Shown piece by piece: positions 1 to 11,809 of a DNA stretch of 64,000 nucleotides. The notes below the pieces were generated by a model. It was given only the letters and a program-made list of their open reading frames with translations, ran no database searches and was not told where the DNA came from. The stretch comes from Leptobrachium leishanense (taxonomy: Eukaryota; Chordata; Amphibia; Anura; Megophryidae). How positions within the stretch are numbered: position 1 is the stretch's first letter; every line of letters begins with the position of its first letter. The stretch spans positions 163,171,073 to 163,235,072 of the forward strand of contig CM019067.1 in NCBI GenBank assembly GCA_009667805.1. The letters are read 5' to 3'. The position numbers and the translations under genes are program-made.

Positions 1-155
1 AGTCCAGGAGGACTGGAGGTGGCCCCACAAGGTATTATATGTACGTTTGTTGGAAGAGATGCTGAAAGACTGAAACAGACTCACCAGCATCCATGGATCT
101 GAAGGAGTGGAGAGCAGATCGCTCTGACCACCCACCGAGCATGAGTATTACTGTC

Positions 156-540
156 TAGACATGTGCATTTTGTTTCATTACGAATTAAAAATCAGGCAAA
201 AATCAGCATTTTCGGGGGGTTTTTCTTTGTCGAAAAAAAATTGCCCATCCGAAAATACAAATTGGCCAAAAATACGAATCACAGTAGCTAAACAAAATCA
301 ACTAAAGGAAATATTGAGATGCAAAATGATCCGAAAAAGATCCTAAAATATGCAAAAATGGAACAAAAAAGATTGTAAACAAAAATAAACAGAAAAAAAT
401 GACATAAAACGAAAAAATGGATGAAAAATGACCCAAAACAAAAAAAAAAGGAAAAAAATTATTTCAAACAAATAAAATAGGGGATTTTTTAACATCGAAA
501 CCTATAGGACTCATGGTCAAGATTTGGGTAGCATGTAATT
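156..540 (+). mobile_element. hAT-like element fragment (TAGACATGTGCA end)
   Basis: The sequence starts with TAGACATGTGCATTTTGTTT, the same terminal sequence that bounds the elements at 30711 and 60492. It continues into A-rich DNA dense in CGAAAA and CCGAAAA words, as in those relatives. No matching right end is visible before 680, so this is a truncated or decayed copy, and the right limit given is approximate. The 155 bases before it and the stretch 541-681 show nothing recognisable. Confidence 0.5.
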
Positions 541-681
541 TTTTGAAAAGCAGGCAAGTGTACTTATGGTAATTGGGAGATGTATCTCAAGGAAGTGTTC
601 CAGCAGGTCATTGTCCATCAGGATCTAGAGCACTGTTACTCTTTGCGCGGCTCTAAAGTGCCCTCTGGCTTGTGACATATA

Positions 682-2294
682 CAGTTGTGTTCAAAATTAT
701 TCAACCCCCACTGAAATTGAGTGTTTTGGCCAGTTTGACATTGATTTTGATCATTCAGTCATCTTGCTTACAATTAAATCAAAGAGGCACGTGTAGGTCA
801 GACAAATATAACATAACATTTATAATGAAATAACCACAAATGTCTTTTCTGTGCTCACATCATTATCAGTTTTATTCAACCCCAAGTGACATTCAATCTT
901 AGTACTTAGTACAACATCTTTTACAGTTATAACAGCTTTTAAACGTGAAGCATAGCTTGACACAAGTGTCTTGCAGCGATCTACGGGTATCTTCTTCCCA
1001 TTCGTCATGGGCAAAAGCCTCCAGTTCAGTCACATTCTTAGGCTTGCGCACTGCAACTGCTTTCTTTAATCCCACCAGAGGTTCTCAATCGGATTTAAGT
1101 CAGATGACTGCGATGGCCACTCCAAAATGTTCCAGCCTTTAATCTGCAACCATGCTCTAGTGGACTTGGAGGTATGCTTGGGATCATTGTCCTGTTGAAA
1201 GGTCCAATGTCTCCCAAGCCTCAGGTTTGTGACGGACTGCATCACATTGTCATCCAATATCTCCTGGTACTGAAGAGAATTCATGGTACCTTGCACACGC
1301 TGAAGCTTCCCTGTACCTGCAGAAGCAAAACAGCCCAAAGCATGATTGACCCCCCGCCATGCTTCACAGTAGGCAAGGTGTTCTTTTCTTCATAGGCCTT
1401 GTTCTTCCTCCTCCAAACATAGCGTTGATCCATGGGCCCAAACAGTTCTAATTTTGTTTCATCAGTCCACAGAACACTATCCCAAAACTTCTGTGGTTTG
1501 TCCACATGACTTTTGGCATACTGCAGTCGACTCTTCTTATTCTTTGGAGACAGCAAGGGGGTGCGCCTGGGAGTTCTGGCATGGAGGCCTTCATTACGCA
1601 GTGTGCGCCGTATTGACTGAGCTGAAACTTCAGTACCCACATCTGACAAATCTTTTCTGAGTTCCTCAGCAGTCACACGGGGACTTTTCTCCACTCTACG
1701 CTTCAGGTAGCGCACAGCAGTCGAAGTCAGCATCTTCTTTCTGCCACGACCAGGTAGCGTTTCAACAGTGCCCTTTGCCTTGAATTTGCGAATGATGCTT
1801 CCTATGGTCTCTCTTGGTATGTTTAACATCTTTGCAATCTTCTTATAGCCATTGCCCTTCCTGTGAAGAGTAATCACCTCTTCTCTGGTCTTCCTGGACC
1901 ATTCTCTTGACTTCACCATGTTTGTAACCACACCAGTAAATGTCTAGAAGGAGCTGATTATCACAGTCATTTTAAAGCTGCCTAATTGGTGCTTATTATG
2001 CTTTATTGCTGCTCCGTGACATCCACAGGTGTTTTCAATACCTGATTGAAAACACTTGAATGAACCTCTGTTCTTCAGAGTGGTAGTCTTTAAGGGTTGA
2101 ATAATTGTGTCAATGAAGAATTCACAATAGAAACATTTACTACTGTATTACAAAACCAATTGATGTCATTTTAGTTGCATATGGTTCTTTAAAAAGTCCT
2201 TGTAGGATTTCATTCTGAATACAATTACAAATGTACACTAAATTCCCTAAAACCCTTTACAGCATTGGGGGTTGAATAATTTTGAACACAACTG
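682..2294 (-). mobile_element. Tc1/mariner element, copy A
   Basis: Complete 1613-bp Tc1-like element. It is bounded by perfect 29-bp terminal inverted repeats beginning CAGTTGTGTTCAAAATTATT and flanked on both sides by the TA target dinucleotide (680-681 and 2295-2296). The transposase lies on the minus strand. A close relative with the same ends is copy C at 11810-13405. The element is inactive because the transposase is frameshifted. Confidence 0.95.
905..1931 (-). pseudogene. Tc1 transposase pseudogene, copy A
   Basis: Reads from ATG at 1929-1931 downward. The N-terminal part (residues about 1-110) is a paired-type double helix-turn-helix DNA-binding region with a basic GRGRKK stretch between the helices (residues 61-66). 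The catalytic DDE domain follows: first Asp at WTDETK (about residue 157), second Asp at FQQDNDPKHT, and Glu at the DLNPIEN motif. That is the DD34E arrangement of Tc1 transposases, which cut and paste DNA at TA. Two one-base deletions relative to copy C break the frame: one near 1333 (three C instead of four) and one near 1070, where a G is missing from the run before CCCACCAGAG. The C-terminal end is therefore approximate. No product is expected. Confidence 0.9.
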
Positions 2295-2329
2295 TATATA
2301 AGGAGATAGTAGGAGGATATGAAGGAAGA

Positions 2330-2370
2330 CACCAGCTGAAGAAGCCTTTTGGCGAAACATATTCTGGGGT
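2330..2370 (+). ncRNA. degenerate hammerhead ribozyme-like motif
   Basis: The order is that of a minimal type I hammerhead: CCAG, then CTGAAGA (consensus CTGATGA with one change) at 2336-2342, a GCC-TTTT-GGC stem II, GAAA at 2354-2357, and CTGG at 2364-2367 that can pair with the leading CCAG as stem I. Stem III is spoiled by an A where G is expected. Such motifs are known from Penelope-like elements and related amphibian repeats. It sits just upstream of the tandem duplication at 2398. It is probably a non-cleaving relic. Confidence 0.4.
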
Positions 2371-2397
2371 GCAGCCAATATACAGTATTTTGCCCCT

Positions 2398-2839
2398 ACT
2401 ACAGAGTGGGGCCACAAAGGATCTGTTGTATCAGAGGAGGTTGATGGGCGCCTGAAGTTCATTAAAACCCATATTGCAGTTTTACCCAGAGCCAGATGTG
2501 GGCTCAGAATAATAGCGGCATTTTTTGTCACGGGCATACTACGCTATTGCTTTCTCCCTTCCATTTACAGCCTCCTGGGATCTATTATACAAAGGAATCA
2601 GAGGAAGAAACTATCCTAACTACAGAGTGGGGCCACAAAGGATCTGTTGTATCAGAGGAGGTTGATGGGCGCCTGAAGTTCATTAAAACCCATATTGCAG
2701 TTTTACCCAGAGCCAGATGTGGGCTCAGAATAATAGCGGCATTTTTTGTCACGGGCATACTACGCTATTGCTTTCTCCCTTCCATTTACAGCCTCCTGGG
2801 ATCTATTATACAAAGGAATCAGAGGAAGAAACTATCCTA
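2398..2839. repeat. 221-bp tandem duplication (two near-identical copies)
   Basis: The block 2398-2618 is repeated at 2619-2839 with almost no differences, giving an exact period of 221. One frame reads open across most of the second copy, but this follows from the duplication and shows no protein family. It lies downstream of the hammerhead-like motif and may be the tail of a Penelope-like or retrozyme-like repeat. The near-identity suggests a recent event. Confidence 0.85.
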
Positions 2840-2942
2840 GCTTCACTATGGACACACATCAATTGTGAATTCCCTTACCAGTAAGCTGAGGCTGACTAGC
2901 ACTAAGCTGTGTTTTTTATCCATTAGCTGTACATAAGGTTAT

Positions 2943-3723
2943 CAGAGTTATTCAGAAAGAGACGATCTTGCCCCGAAATTGCACTAAACATTGAATTTCC
3001 CCATACGGTGCAATTTCGGGGCCATTCGGCTATTCTGAAAGCAGGCATTTCGCCAAATTTTGACAAATTGCCAGCAAAATACAGTGCTATTCGGTGGCAG
3101 TGAAAGTCCCCATAGAGAAGTAATGGTTAATCTATTCAGAGAACACCGTACAGCAGAGAAAGGTCAGTGAAATGCAATGCTGTTCGGTGCTTTCATTTGG
3201 CAGGTTTAATCAGGTGAATCCCATAGGTTTCAATGTTAAAAATATTTCTGTTTTTATGCAATATCTATTAAACCATTTATTTTTTTAATCTGCAGCAAAA
3301 AGTCTCTTTGTTTAATTTTTTAGGATTTTTTAGGTGTTTTTAGGCAAAATTTGCTTTCCTGAATTTTTTTTAAATAGTGTTTTTTTTCTGTAACAGACCT
3401 TTTTTATTATTATTCAAAGAACATTATATGTTAATTACAGACTAGTTTTTTGCAAACAGCGTTTCAAATTTGAAGCTTTCAATCTTATTTTTTTACCCCG
3501 TTTGTTGGCTTGTCGGCTTTTTCCGGCAGCTGGTCGTTGCTGTGTTCGGCGGATCATCAGCTTTTTTCGTACGCTTTCAGGGTTTTTTCAGCGGTTTTGT
3601 GGCGCTTTTTCTGTTGGATGCGCCGGATTTTCAGATGCGGTCAGCAGATTTTCCCTGCACTTCGGGGACCCTGCGGTGAATGCTAAATGTCGGTGACATT
3701 TCGGTGCTCTCTGAATAACCCTG
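2943..3723 (+). mobile_element. Non-autonomous DNA element, CAGGGTTATTCA ends, copy 1
   Basis: The left end is CAGAGTTATTCAGAAAG and the right end is the inverted form CTCTCTGAATAACCCTG, so the termini are inverted repeats. The interior matches the elements at 46599-47437 (same orientation) and 10015-10830 (opposite), including the phrase GAATCCCATAGGTTTCAATG and the word TTTGCAAACAGCGTTTCA. No transposase is encoded; the open frames at 3470-3696 lie in low-complexity T-rich sequence. Superfamily is not settled, because other copies show 3-bp flanking duplications (TAG at 46596, ACA at 17794). Confidence 0.7.
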
Positions 3724-6700
3724 ATAGTGGGGTTGGTTTAGGAGACTGAGAATCACCCTCACCTTTTTAAAATGTTTATATATCAAATTATGCCTTTCAT
3801 ATCATAATGCTGCCTTATTCACTCTGTGTTCTTATGAGTGCTAAAACATAACAGCACCTCATTAATGCAAGCCAGCCTTTAAAACTCATCAATAAGATGG
3901 CAACATTAAAAAAACATTAGATGCACAATACGCTTGCAGTGGTGTATGAAAGTATGAAATTGGCATTAAAAACCAAATAGAAAAACCAACAGTATTAATG
4001 TTTTAAAACGGTTACAGACTGCATCAATGTAAATCTATAAACATTGCCCGGGTTACTGTCCTCATGCAGGGTCCATGAATATGTTTAATGTCCTAAATGT
4101 ACTATCCACATATTATACTGAAACGTTTCACACTATCCGTCACTTTTTGATACATTACGCTCTTTAATTAATACAACCGATATACAAGATATAAATCTAT
4201 GAAGTTATTAAAAGCAATTACTAAATATAATGCTCATCTGCATTTCTGATTACATATTAATGTACCTTGTAAAAATTGACCATAATGCTGGGAAACAAAA
4301 CTGATGCAAGGTTTTCTTTGGTGCTTATAGTAACTACAATACTGAGAAAAAATACCAAAAAAGTAATTTCTAGTCATTAAACATTCCAAATAAAATAAAT
4401 ATCTAGTAAATGCATACTTGATTCTAGTTTAGACATTAACATTTGTGAGTGACCCATTAACTCAAATGTTAACGACTCTGCTGCTATTCCTAGTTTTATT
4501 GCTACTCAACCTGTACAGCAGCCAATACAAAACCACTTAACATCTTACAAAAAACCTCTCAAACTCTCATCCCAGAGTAAATGGGAGAACACCTGTGCTG
4601 CATTCCTTTCAATTGCCTTTCAATTGTCTGAGTGAGCAGTATGTTCATTTTTTTGATTAGTGTCGGCGCTAAAATTAGCACCGGGACCAAACGATCTGTT
4701 GGTTAGAATAGCTAAAGTGCTCTGTAGCACTGCCCATATTAAGTATAGGATGTGGGAAGTGCAGTAAGCTTGTGCTACAAATCATTAATTACCGCGCTAA
4801 GTGGTTTTTGCTGTTTGTAGCAAATGATCTGTTGGTCTGGCGCTAGACTGAATTTACCTGACGCTAACGCAAAAACAGGCTGACACTAGGGTTAGCTCAC
4901 ACCAGGTGATAGTGCCGAAATGTTTACAACGTGAGGCATGTTACCTACCCATTAATCCCTAAAATGATTTTAATCAAGGAAAAAATAAAATGTATACTGG
5001 GAGGGATGAAGCCTGGCTAATAACCCTTAATATAAAACAAAAAAATGTAAAACTATAGTGGTACACAATGTAATATAGTGTGACCATTAAACCCTTCACT
5101 GATGAGCCATTTCAACCCTGTGAAAAAGTTACGTTTTTATTTTATTATTTATGAACTTTATTTTACACTGAATATGGTCGTGTTGGGTATCATTGAAAAA
5201 GCCAGACACTGCCCTTTCCAATGACACACACATATGGGGGGGGGGCAAGGAGGGTTGCCCCAAAACCATAAAAACAAATAAATTAAGTAGATATGGATTA
5301 ACATTTTGACAATGTACAGCCCTTATCCCCAAGGTGTATATAACATAATTGACAGTACAATATCTGTTAATATAAATTAAGATGGTCCTAAAGGTTGGCA
5401 TTCTGCAACCATTTTCTTTGAATACCATGCTTCAGTGAGTGGGATTTAATGTAGAAGTAATGGGGATAAATTTAATGAATTTCTTCATGTGGATTTCTTT
5501 GTCAACAGAGGTATGGAGCCAGTCCAAGTGTAGTATGTAATGCAGTTTAGAGATAAAAGACATTAATGCAGTGTGACTGACTGATTCCAACTTGTAAAAT
5601 TGGTTTGCATCCCATGGCTCTATGATTCTTGAACATACCTTTTCCCTAACTACAAAAAAAATTGTGGGCCTCAGGATATGAAATGCTGGATTAAAGGAAG
5701 ACAAAGCAAATTGTTTGATTGAAAATCATTTTGGAAGTTTGTCCAGAAGGTTTGTATCTCTGACATTTCCCAAAAACAATGTAATAAATCCACCTGTGGT
5801 TTTGGGCATCTAAAACATTGATGAGGTTTGCAACCCATTAAAAATTAAATATGTAATATACCGAATGTGTGATTTTGAGGGTCATTTTGTGGTATGATAT
5901 TGAAGGCAATGTTCTGACCATGTGGTTGCATGTTGAAAAGTCATCTTCGGTAGCTGGTTTTAATGTTGTGGCTGATCAATGACTGTGCAATTGAAAGTGA
6001 TTACATTTTTTTTTTTAAAAAAGCATGTTAAAAAAGAAGGAAGAAAGAAAGGAATAAAAGACATTTATTTATAAAGATACTGCAATGTTATGTAATACGC
6101 CTGGAAATAGTGATTACCCAGGTAATTAACAGAAAAAATACTTTCCACTTCCGTTCTAATTGATACAATTTAAATTTATTTCATTGTTTTAAGTGTTACA
6201 GTGACAATATAAAAGTATGTAAATTATCAGATACTAGACGGCTATTGAGGTTAAAATGAAAGTAATGATGTCTGTTTCTTTCCAATGTCATTGAAATGCT
6301 CAGTCTGTGCATCAGCAATGTCATGCTCAAATCACAATTACTTTTACAGCATTAATAGACAAAAAGCTTTTTCCATTTATATGGATCAAGAAAATGTTAA
6401 TACCCGGCTTATGTAGTTTAATCTATCCAGAATATAACCAGATTAAATGGTGATTTATTGTCGAAAAGGTCTCGAAATGCAAAAACATAGCATAGGTGAA
6501 TCTAAGCATTATATAACATTGCCATTTTGCTAACTATTTCTCATTTTAAAATGCTGATCTATGCAAAGCACCTACTGTCGAGTGAGTCAAGACCTCTTGG
6601 CAGATGAAAGTGATTCATCAAATCTATAGAACATATTTAAAATCAGTGTACGGAATGCAGCAAAAACCTTTTTACATATGAATTCTGAAGCAACTACAAG

Positions 6701-7612
6701 AATATTGAACATTCAAATTGAAGGAGGTTCATTCGTACTATTTAAATTAATGAGGATGAACCATTATCTGTTTTAAATGTTAATGAGACCATAATCCTTT
6801 AGAGGAAGCAAAAGGTAACATTTATTTTATGTTTAAAACAAACAACCCGGATTTTGTTAACTTCATTAACACATTTGCAGAACAAATCAAGGCGAATCAG
6901 TTGAGTAAATCAGATTCAATTGGGGTTTTCCTTAGTAACATAGGGCTCAATTGAATTCTATGACTGATTGAAGAAGATTTTTTTAATTTCTAAATATTAT
7001 CTGATTCAGTTTAAAAAATTTGGTAAGAGCCAGTGTTCAATAAATGTGGCTGGTTTGAAATAAATCTGGCTTTTAAAATGCAGAAAAAGCTTGTTTTCAG
7101 CCAGCATCATACAGATTTGTGCCTTTCAATGTGACTATCAGAAAAATCCAATGTGAAAGAATTCAGTCTTATTCCCTCTAATTTTTCTGTCTTAAAATGC
7201 GTTTAATATCAGTGTTAAGCATTTGAATTTTTTTCTGAAATTGGCATACCGATAAATTCAAATTGAATCATCGATATAGCCAATACTGCCATTGAAAAGT
7301 ATAGCCGCAAGAGCCTAAATTGCTTTTGAATCTCTCAAACCAAAAAAAGGACAGAATTCAGTTGAAACAGATCTTGATTTTGACCATCAGGCCGAATTAA
7401 ATCAAGCGCATAGTTTAATTCATTAGCGATCCATATAGTATGTTAAAAGGAACTTAAAATAAACCTATAGATTTCTAATGAGGATAAGTTGATGTCCCGT
7501 TACAATCACCATTAATATATAAAAAATAACAAACCCCATTGGCTCATAGCACTTGAAACACTCCCATGCCATGCACAATTGAATACACTACACATATTTT
7601 AATTAGTATTAT
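3724..7612. other. 3.9 kb AT-rich DNA without recognised gene
   Basis: No open frame here resembles a protein and no terminal repeats were found. There is a G run at 5237-5246, a polypurine stretch near 6030-6060, and GCGCTA-rich short inverted words at 4660-4880 that may be a decayed fold-back repeat. Otherwise I see nothing. Confidence 0.6.
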
Positions 7613-7820
7613 ATAAAAAGAAAGGATGCACCAATACCATTTTTTTAAGATATTTTTTCAGGTACTCACCAATAGCCTGTCAAGTTTGATGAAAGTCTGT
7701 CCAGTTTATGATAATATTGAAATGAATGGCCGGACACCCCATTTACACACTGTACAGGCCTACACACTCCCTGACCACACACACACAGACACTAGACCTC
7801 ACCTCAGATATAAATATATA

Positions 7821-9455
7821 CAGTCAGGTCGGAAATATTGGGACATTGACACAATTCTAACATCTTTGGCTCTATACACTACCACAATGGAGTTGGAATG
7901 ACACAAACACAATGTGCTTTAACTGCAGACTGTCAGCTTTAATTTGAGGGTATGTACATCCAACTCAGGTGAAGGGTGTAGGACTTACAGCAGTTTGCAG
8001 ATGTGCCTCCCACTTGTTAAGGGACCAAAAGTAATGGGACAGAATAATAATCATAAATCAAACGTTCCCTTCTTAATACTTGGTTGCAAATCCTTTGCAG
8101 TCAATCACAGCCTGAAGTCTGGAACGCATAGACATCACCAGATGCTGGGTTTCATCCCTGGTTGCCTCTACTGCAACGGTCTTCAGTTCCTGCTGATTCT
8201 TAGGGAATTTCCTCTTCAGTTTTGTCTTCAGCAAGTGAAATGCATGCTCAATGGGATTCAGGTCAGGTGATTGACTTGGCCATTGCATAACATTCCACTT
8301 CTATCCCTTCAAAAACTCTTTGGTTGCTTTTGCAGTATGCTTTGAGTCATTGTCCATCTGCACTGTGAAGCGCCGTCCATTGAGTTCTGCAGCATTTGTC
8401 TGAATGTGAGCAGATAATATTGCCCGAAACACTTCAGAATTCATCCTGCTGCTTTTGTCAGCAGTCACATCATCAATAAATACAAGAGAACCAGTTCCAT
8501 TGGCAGCCATATATGCCCACGCCAGGACACTACCACCACCATGCTTCACGGTTGAGGTGGTATGCTTAGGATCATGAGCAGTTCCTTTCCTTCTCCATAC
8601 TCTTCTCTTCCCATCACTCTGGTACCAGTTGATCTTGGTCTCATCTGTCCATAGGATCATTTTCCAGAACTGTGAAGGCTTTGTTAGGTGTTGTTTGGCA
8701 AACTCTAATCTGGCCTTCCTGTTTTTGAGGCTCACCAATGGTTTACATCTTGTGGTGAACCCTCTGTATTCACTCTGGTGAAGTCTTCTCTTGATTGTTG
8801 ACTTTGACACACATTCACCTACCTCCTGGAGAGTGTTCTTGATCTGGCCAACTGTTGAAAAGGGTGTTTTCTTCCCCAGGGAAAGAATTCTTTGGTCATC
8901 CACCACAGTGGTTTTCTGTGGTCTCCCGGGTCTTTTGGTATACTGAGCTCACCGGTGCGTTCCTTCTTTTTGAGAATGTTCCAAACAGTTGTTTTGGCCA
9001 TGCCTAATGTTCTTGCTATCTCTCTGATGGGTTTGTTTTGTTTCTTCAGCCTAATGATGGCTTGCTTCACTAATAGTGATAGCTCTTTGGTTCTCATCTT
9101 AAGAGTTGAAAGCAACAGATTCCAAATGCAAATAGCACACTTGAAATGAACTCTGGGCCTTTTATCTGCACATTGTAATTGGGGTAATGAGGGAATATCA
9201 CACACCTGGCCATGGAACAGCTGGGAAGCCAATTGTCCCATTACTTTTGGTCCCTTAACAAGTGGGAGGCACATCTGCAAACTGCTGTAAGTCCTACATC
9301 GTTCACCTGAGTTGGGTGTACATACCCTCAAATTAAAGCTGACAGTCTGCAGTTAAAACACATTGTGTTTGTTTCATTCCAACTCCATTGTGGTGGTGTA
9401 TAGAGCCAAAGATGTTAGAATTGTGTCAATGTCACAATATTTCTGGACCTGACTG
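7821..9455 (-). mobile_element. Tc1/mariner element, copy B
   Basis: A 1635-bp element with terminal inverted repeats starting CAGTCAGGTC and ending GACCTGACTG, flanked by TA at 7819-7820 and 9456-9457. It belongs to a different Tc1 family from copies A and C and to the same family as copy D at 55490. It lies inside the hAT at 7613-9950 and within a CA-rich repeat tract, so it inserted after the hAT. Confidence 0.93.
8073..9097 (-). pseudogene. Tc1 transposase pseudogene, copy B
   Basis: Starts at ATG 9095-9097 with MRTKELSLLVKQ. A helix-turn-helix region follows (IREIARTLGMAKTTVWNILKK). The frame is lost near 8900-8935, where the sibling in copy D reads continuously, and resumes in the piece 8301-8906. 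That piece holds the first Asp in LWTDETK and the second in VQMDNDSKH. A stop (CAG to TAG) follows FLKG. The last piece, 8073-8288, holds SPDLNPIEH with the catalytic Glu and the normal C-terminus FATKY. The order matches a 345-residue DD34E transposase. Confidence 0.9.
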
Positions 9456-9469
9456 TATGTGTATACCCA

Positions 9470-9622
9470 CACCATACCTCAGACACATGTATATACCCAA
9501 AGATTTCAGACACATGCATACCCACAGACCTCAGACACAGATATATCCAGATACCTCAGATACATGTATACCTACAGACCTCAGACTCATGTATATTCAT
9601 AGACCTCAGACACTGGGGCTGC
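9470..9622. repeat. CCTCAGACACATGTATA minisatellite
   Basis: About five imperfect units of roughly 30 bp containing the words CCTCAGACAC and ATGTATA. Related CA-rich words lie at 7750-7820 on the other side of Tc1 copy B, which suggests the Tc1 inserted into a longer tract. Confidence 0.65.
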
Positions 9623-10014
9623 TGGAAGAATGCTTCAAAGAATTCTGTGAGCATTCCGCAAGCTGGCTGCATTCTACTGTGCGGCTGCTGGGTTGTGATG
9701 GCTGAGACGCACTCTTGCGAGATCTCGCGACCTCCATGAGATCATGGCCACAGTCTTCACAGCCCGGCGGCCACTTGGTGGAAGGTGGCCAGCTGGAGGG
9801 GAATACTGGCAGAATGCTGTTAATGCATTCTGCCAGCAGCACCTTGGATACCCGCAACCCAGCCCAGCACTGGCTTCCGGGTATTGTTAGAGGTATCGTG
9901 GCATTTGCGCGAATTCCATATACTAGTATTGGTGCATTCCTAATAAAAAGTACCAGCATATTCTGCAGTACTGTGCAGTGGGAAGGACAAAACAAACTAA
10001 AAATTAACAAATAC

Positions 10015-10830
10015 GTTTGAGAAACTGAATGATAGGGTGCATCAATTGCAAAAACCGCCACAAAATCACCGAACACATCTGAAAAACTCTCAAAAGAACA
10101 TTGAATTGATCCGAAAAACCTCTGAAAACCCACAAAATCTATTAGAAAAACCACCAGAAAAACACCGAATCGATCCAAAAAAAGTCGACAAACCGCTGAA
10201 CAGAGCACCAACCAGCCTCTGGAAAAAGTCGACAAGCCGACGAATGGATAAAAAAACGAAAAAAACACAAACTTTTAAAATGCATTTGCAAAAAAAACTA
10301 CTACACGAAAATGCCTGAAAATAACATATAAGATCATATGAATAATAATAAAAAGTTCTGTTACAGAAAAAAGCCATTTTTAAAAAAATTGGAAAAAATT
10401 TATTTCGCTGAAAAAAATCCAAAGAATGCTTAGCAAAGTACTAAAAAAATAAATAAAAAATGAAGAGACTTTTTGGTGCAAGTGCAAAGAATAAACAGTT
10501 GAATAAATATTTACTAAAGACCGGGAATATTTTTTACATTGAAACCTATGGGATTCGCCTGATTAGACCTGTCGAATGAAACCACTGAAAATCAGGGAAT
10601 TTCACTGACTTTTCCGTGCTGTCTGGCATTCTCTGACTAAATTAACCATTACTTCTCTATGGGGAGCTCACTGCCGCCGAAGATCACCGTATTTCTCTGG
10701 CAATTCACCAATATTTGGGGCACTGCCAGCTTTTTGAATAGCCGAATGGCCAGGAAATGCCGGTCGGTGCATTTTCAGTGCCAGTTCGGCTCACTTTGCA
10801 TAAGCCTGTAAATGTTTTGCTTGTATCTTG
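10015..10830 (-). mobile_element. CAGGGTTATTCA-family element, inverted copy, ends lost
   Basis: On the minus strand this repeats the interior of the elements at 2943 and 46599: the complement of GAATCCCATAGGTTTCAATG at 10538-10557, the CTGCAGCAAAAAG-type core near 10470, and the GCCATTCGGCTATTC phrase near 10735-10755. Clean terminal repeats are not visible. The long minus-strand frames here are low-complexity (Phe and Ser rich) and not taken as genes. Confidence 0.6.
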
Positions 10831-11809
10831 GTGCATTGTTTTATGAATAATATAACTCGGTATAAAACACAGTACTTGCTTACAGCATGGGAATTAAGAA
10901 GGTGGGTAGCGGTAGATGTATTGCTCATTTTATATGTGACAAATGGATAACGCCATTGCTTTGTAACAAAAAATAAGTAAACTTTTAAAACATTTAAATA
11001 TTTGTTTTATGTGTGTTTGTGTGTTAAATTTTGTAACCCGACATTTAACATGGTCATATCATTAAGAAGGCCGAAAGCTGGCCTTTCCAGTTATATCAAG
11101 CATGGCCCAATAACTTGTATGGTTCAGGAGATACGGGGGTCTGAAGGACCCCCTAACTCCTGTATAGGGATTTCCCTGCCAGGCTGGGGGGAGGTCCTTT
11201 TATGACATTAACGTGGCCATGTGGGATGACGTCAGTGGGTAGAAGGAGGTTCGAAGGCATGGCCTGGCTTCCAAGAATTCAGTCCATCCCGGGATTCTCC
11301 CCAGACCAGCAGAAGTCTTCCCAGGTGTTGTGGGGGAACCCATGACGTGTAGGGGACATCTTCCGCATGGTGTGGGGAATCTCCATGAATTCCCCCACAC
11401 ATCTTCCGCAGCCAAGGGGTCAAGTATGGGAGAGGCTTGAATACAGAAAGCTTGCGCAAGCTGCAATGCGCAAAACTTTTTCACCTGACTGGAGCGTCAA
11501 GATCGGAATAACGATGCCAGACTTACTTATCCGAGTGCTAACAATTACATATTAAGATGCTACATTAGCACCAACTATGGAATAGTGCCCTAAGTGTCCT
11601 ATTCCAAGGTTGCTGTTAAGTTAACCATAGCTGTTTTAAACCCTACCAGAGCCATTACAGTTTATGGAATTGGTAAGTTCACAACAGCTCTGGTTGAGTG
11701 TATGCTAACCTTGGAATAGGGCCCTAGATGTGGTTTAAAATGGGACTCCAAATATCATGAAGATGTATTGATAGACGTAGTATTGGCATATTAACAGATT
11801 AGCTATGTA
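10831..11809. other. Non-genic spacer with two short repeats
   Basis: Contains a GC-rich block at about 11205-11490 (words GACGTCAGTG, CCCATGACGTGTAGGGG, TTCCGCAGCCAA). A related block with similar phrases (ACGTCCCCCACACGTCA, CTGCAGCCAAACGGG) lies at 29998-30190. It also contains a small fold-back at about 11597-11728, with arms TCCTATTCCAAGGTT and its complement AACCTTGGAATAGGG. No gene is seen. Confidence 0.5.

Larger units (their letters stand above)
7613..9950. mobile_element. hAT-like non-autonomous element (GGATGCACC ends) with Tc1 insertion
   Basis: The 8-bp target duplication ATAAAAAG occurs at 7613-7620 and again at 9943-9950. Between them the left end reads AAAGGATGCACCAATACC and the right end is its inverted partner TATTGGTGCATTCCTA. 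An 8-bp duplication is the hAT signature. The host element is only about 690 bp once the Tc1 insertion (7821-9455) is removed. Its right half is GC-rich with inverted words and is related to the fragment at 28190-28327. No transposase is encoded. Confidence 0.8.

Noticed and set aside
9606..10422. Phe-rich minus-strand frames
   Set aside because: Low-complexity translation of A-rich transposon DNA; no signal or domain logic.
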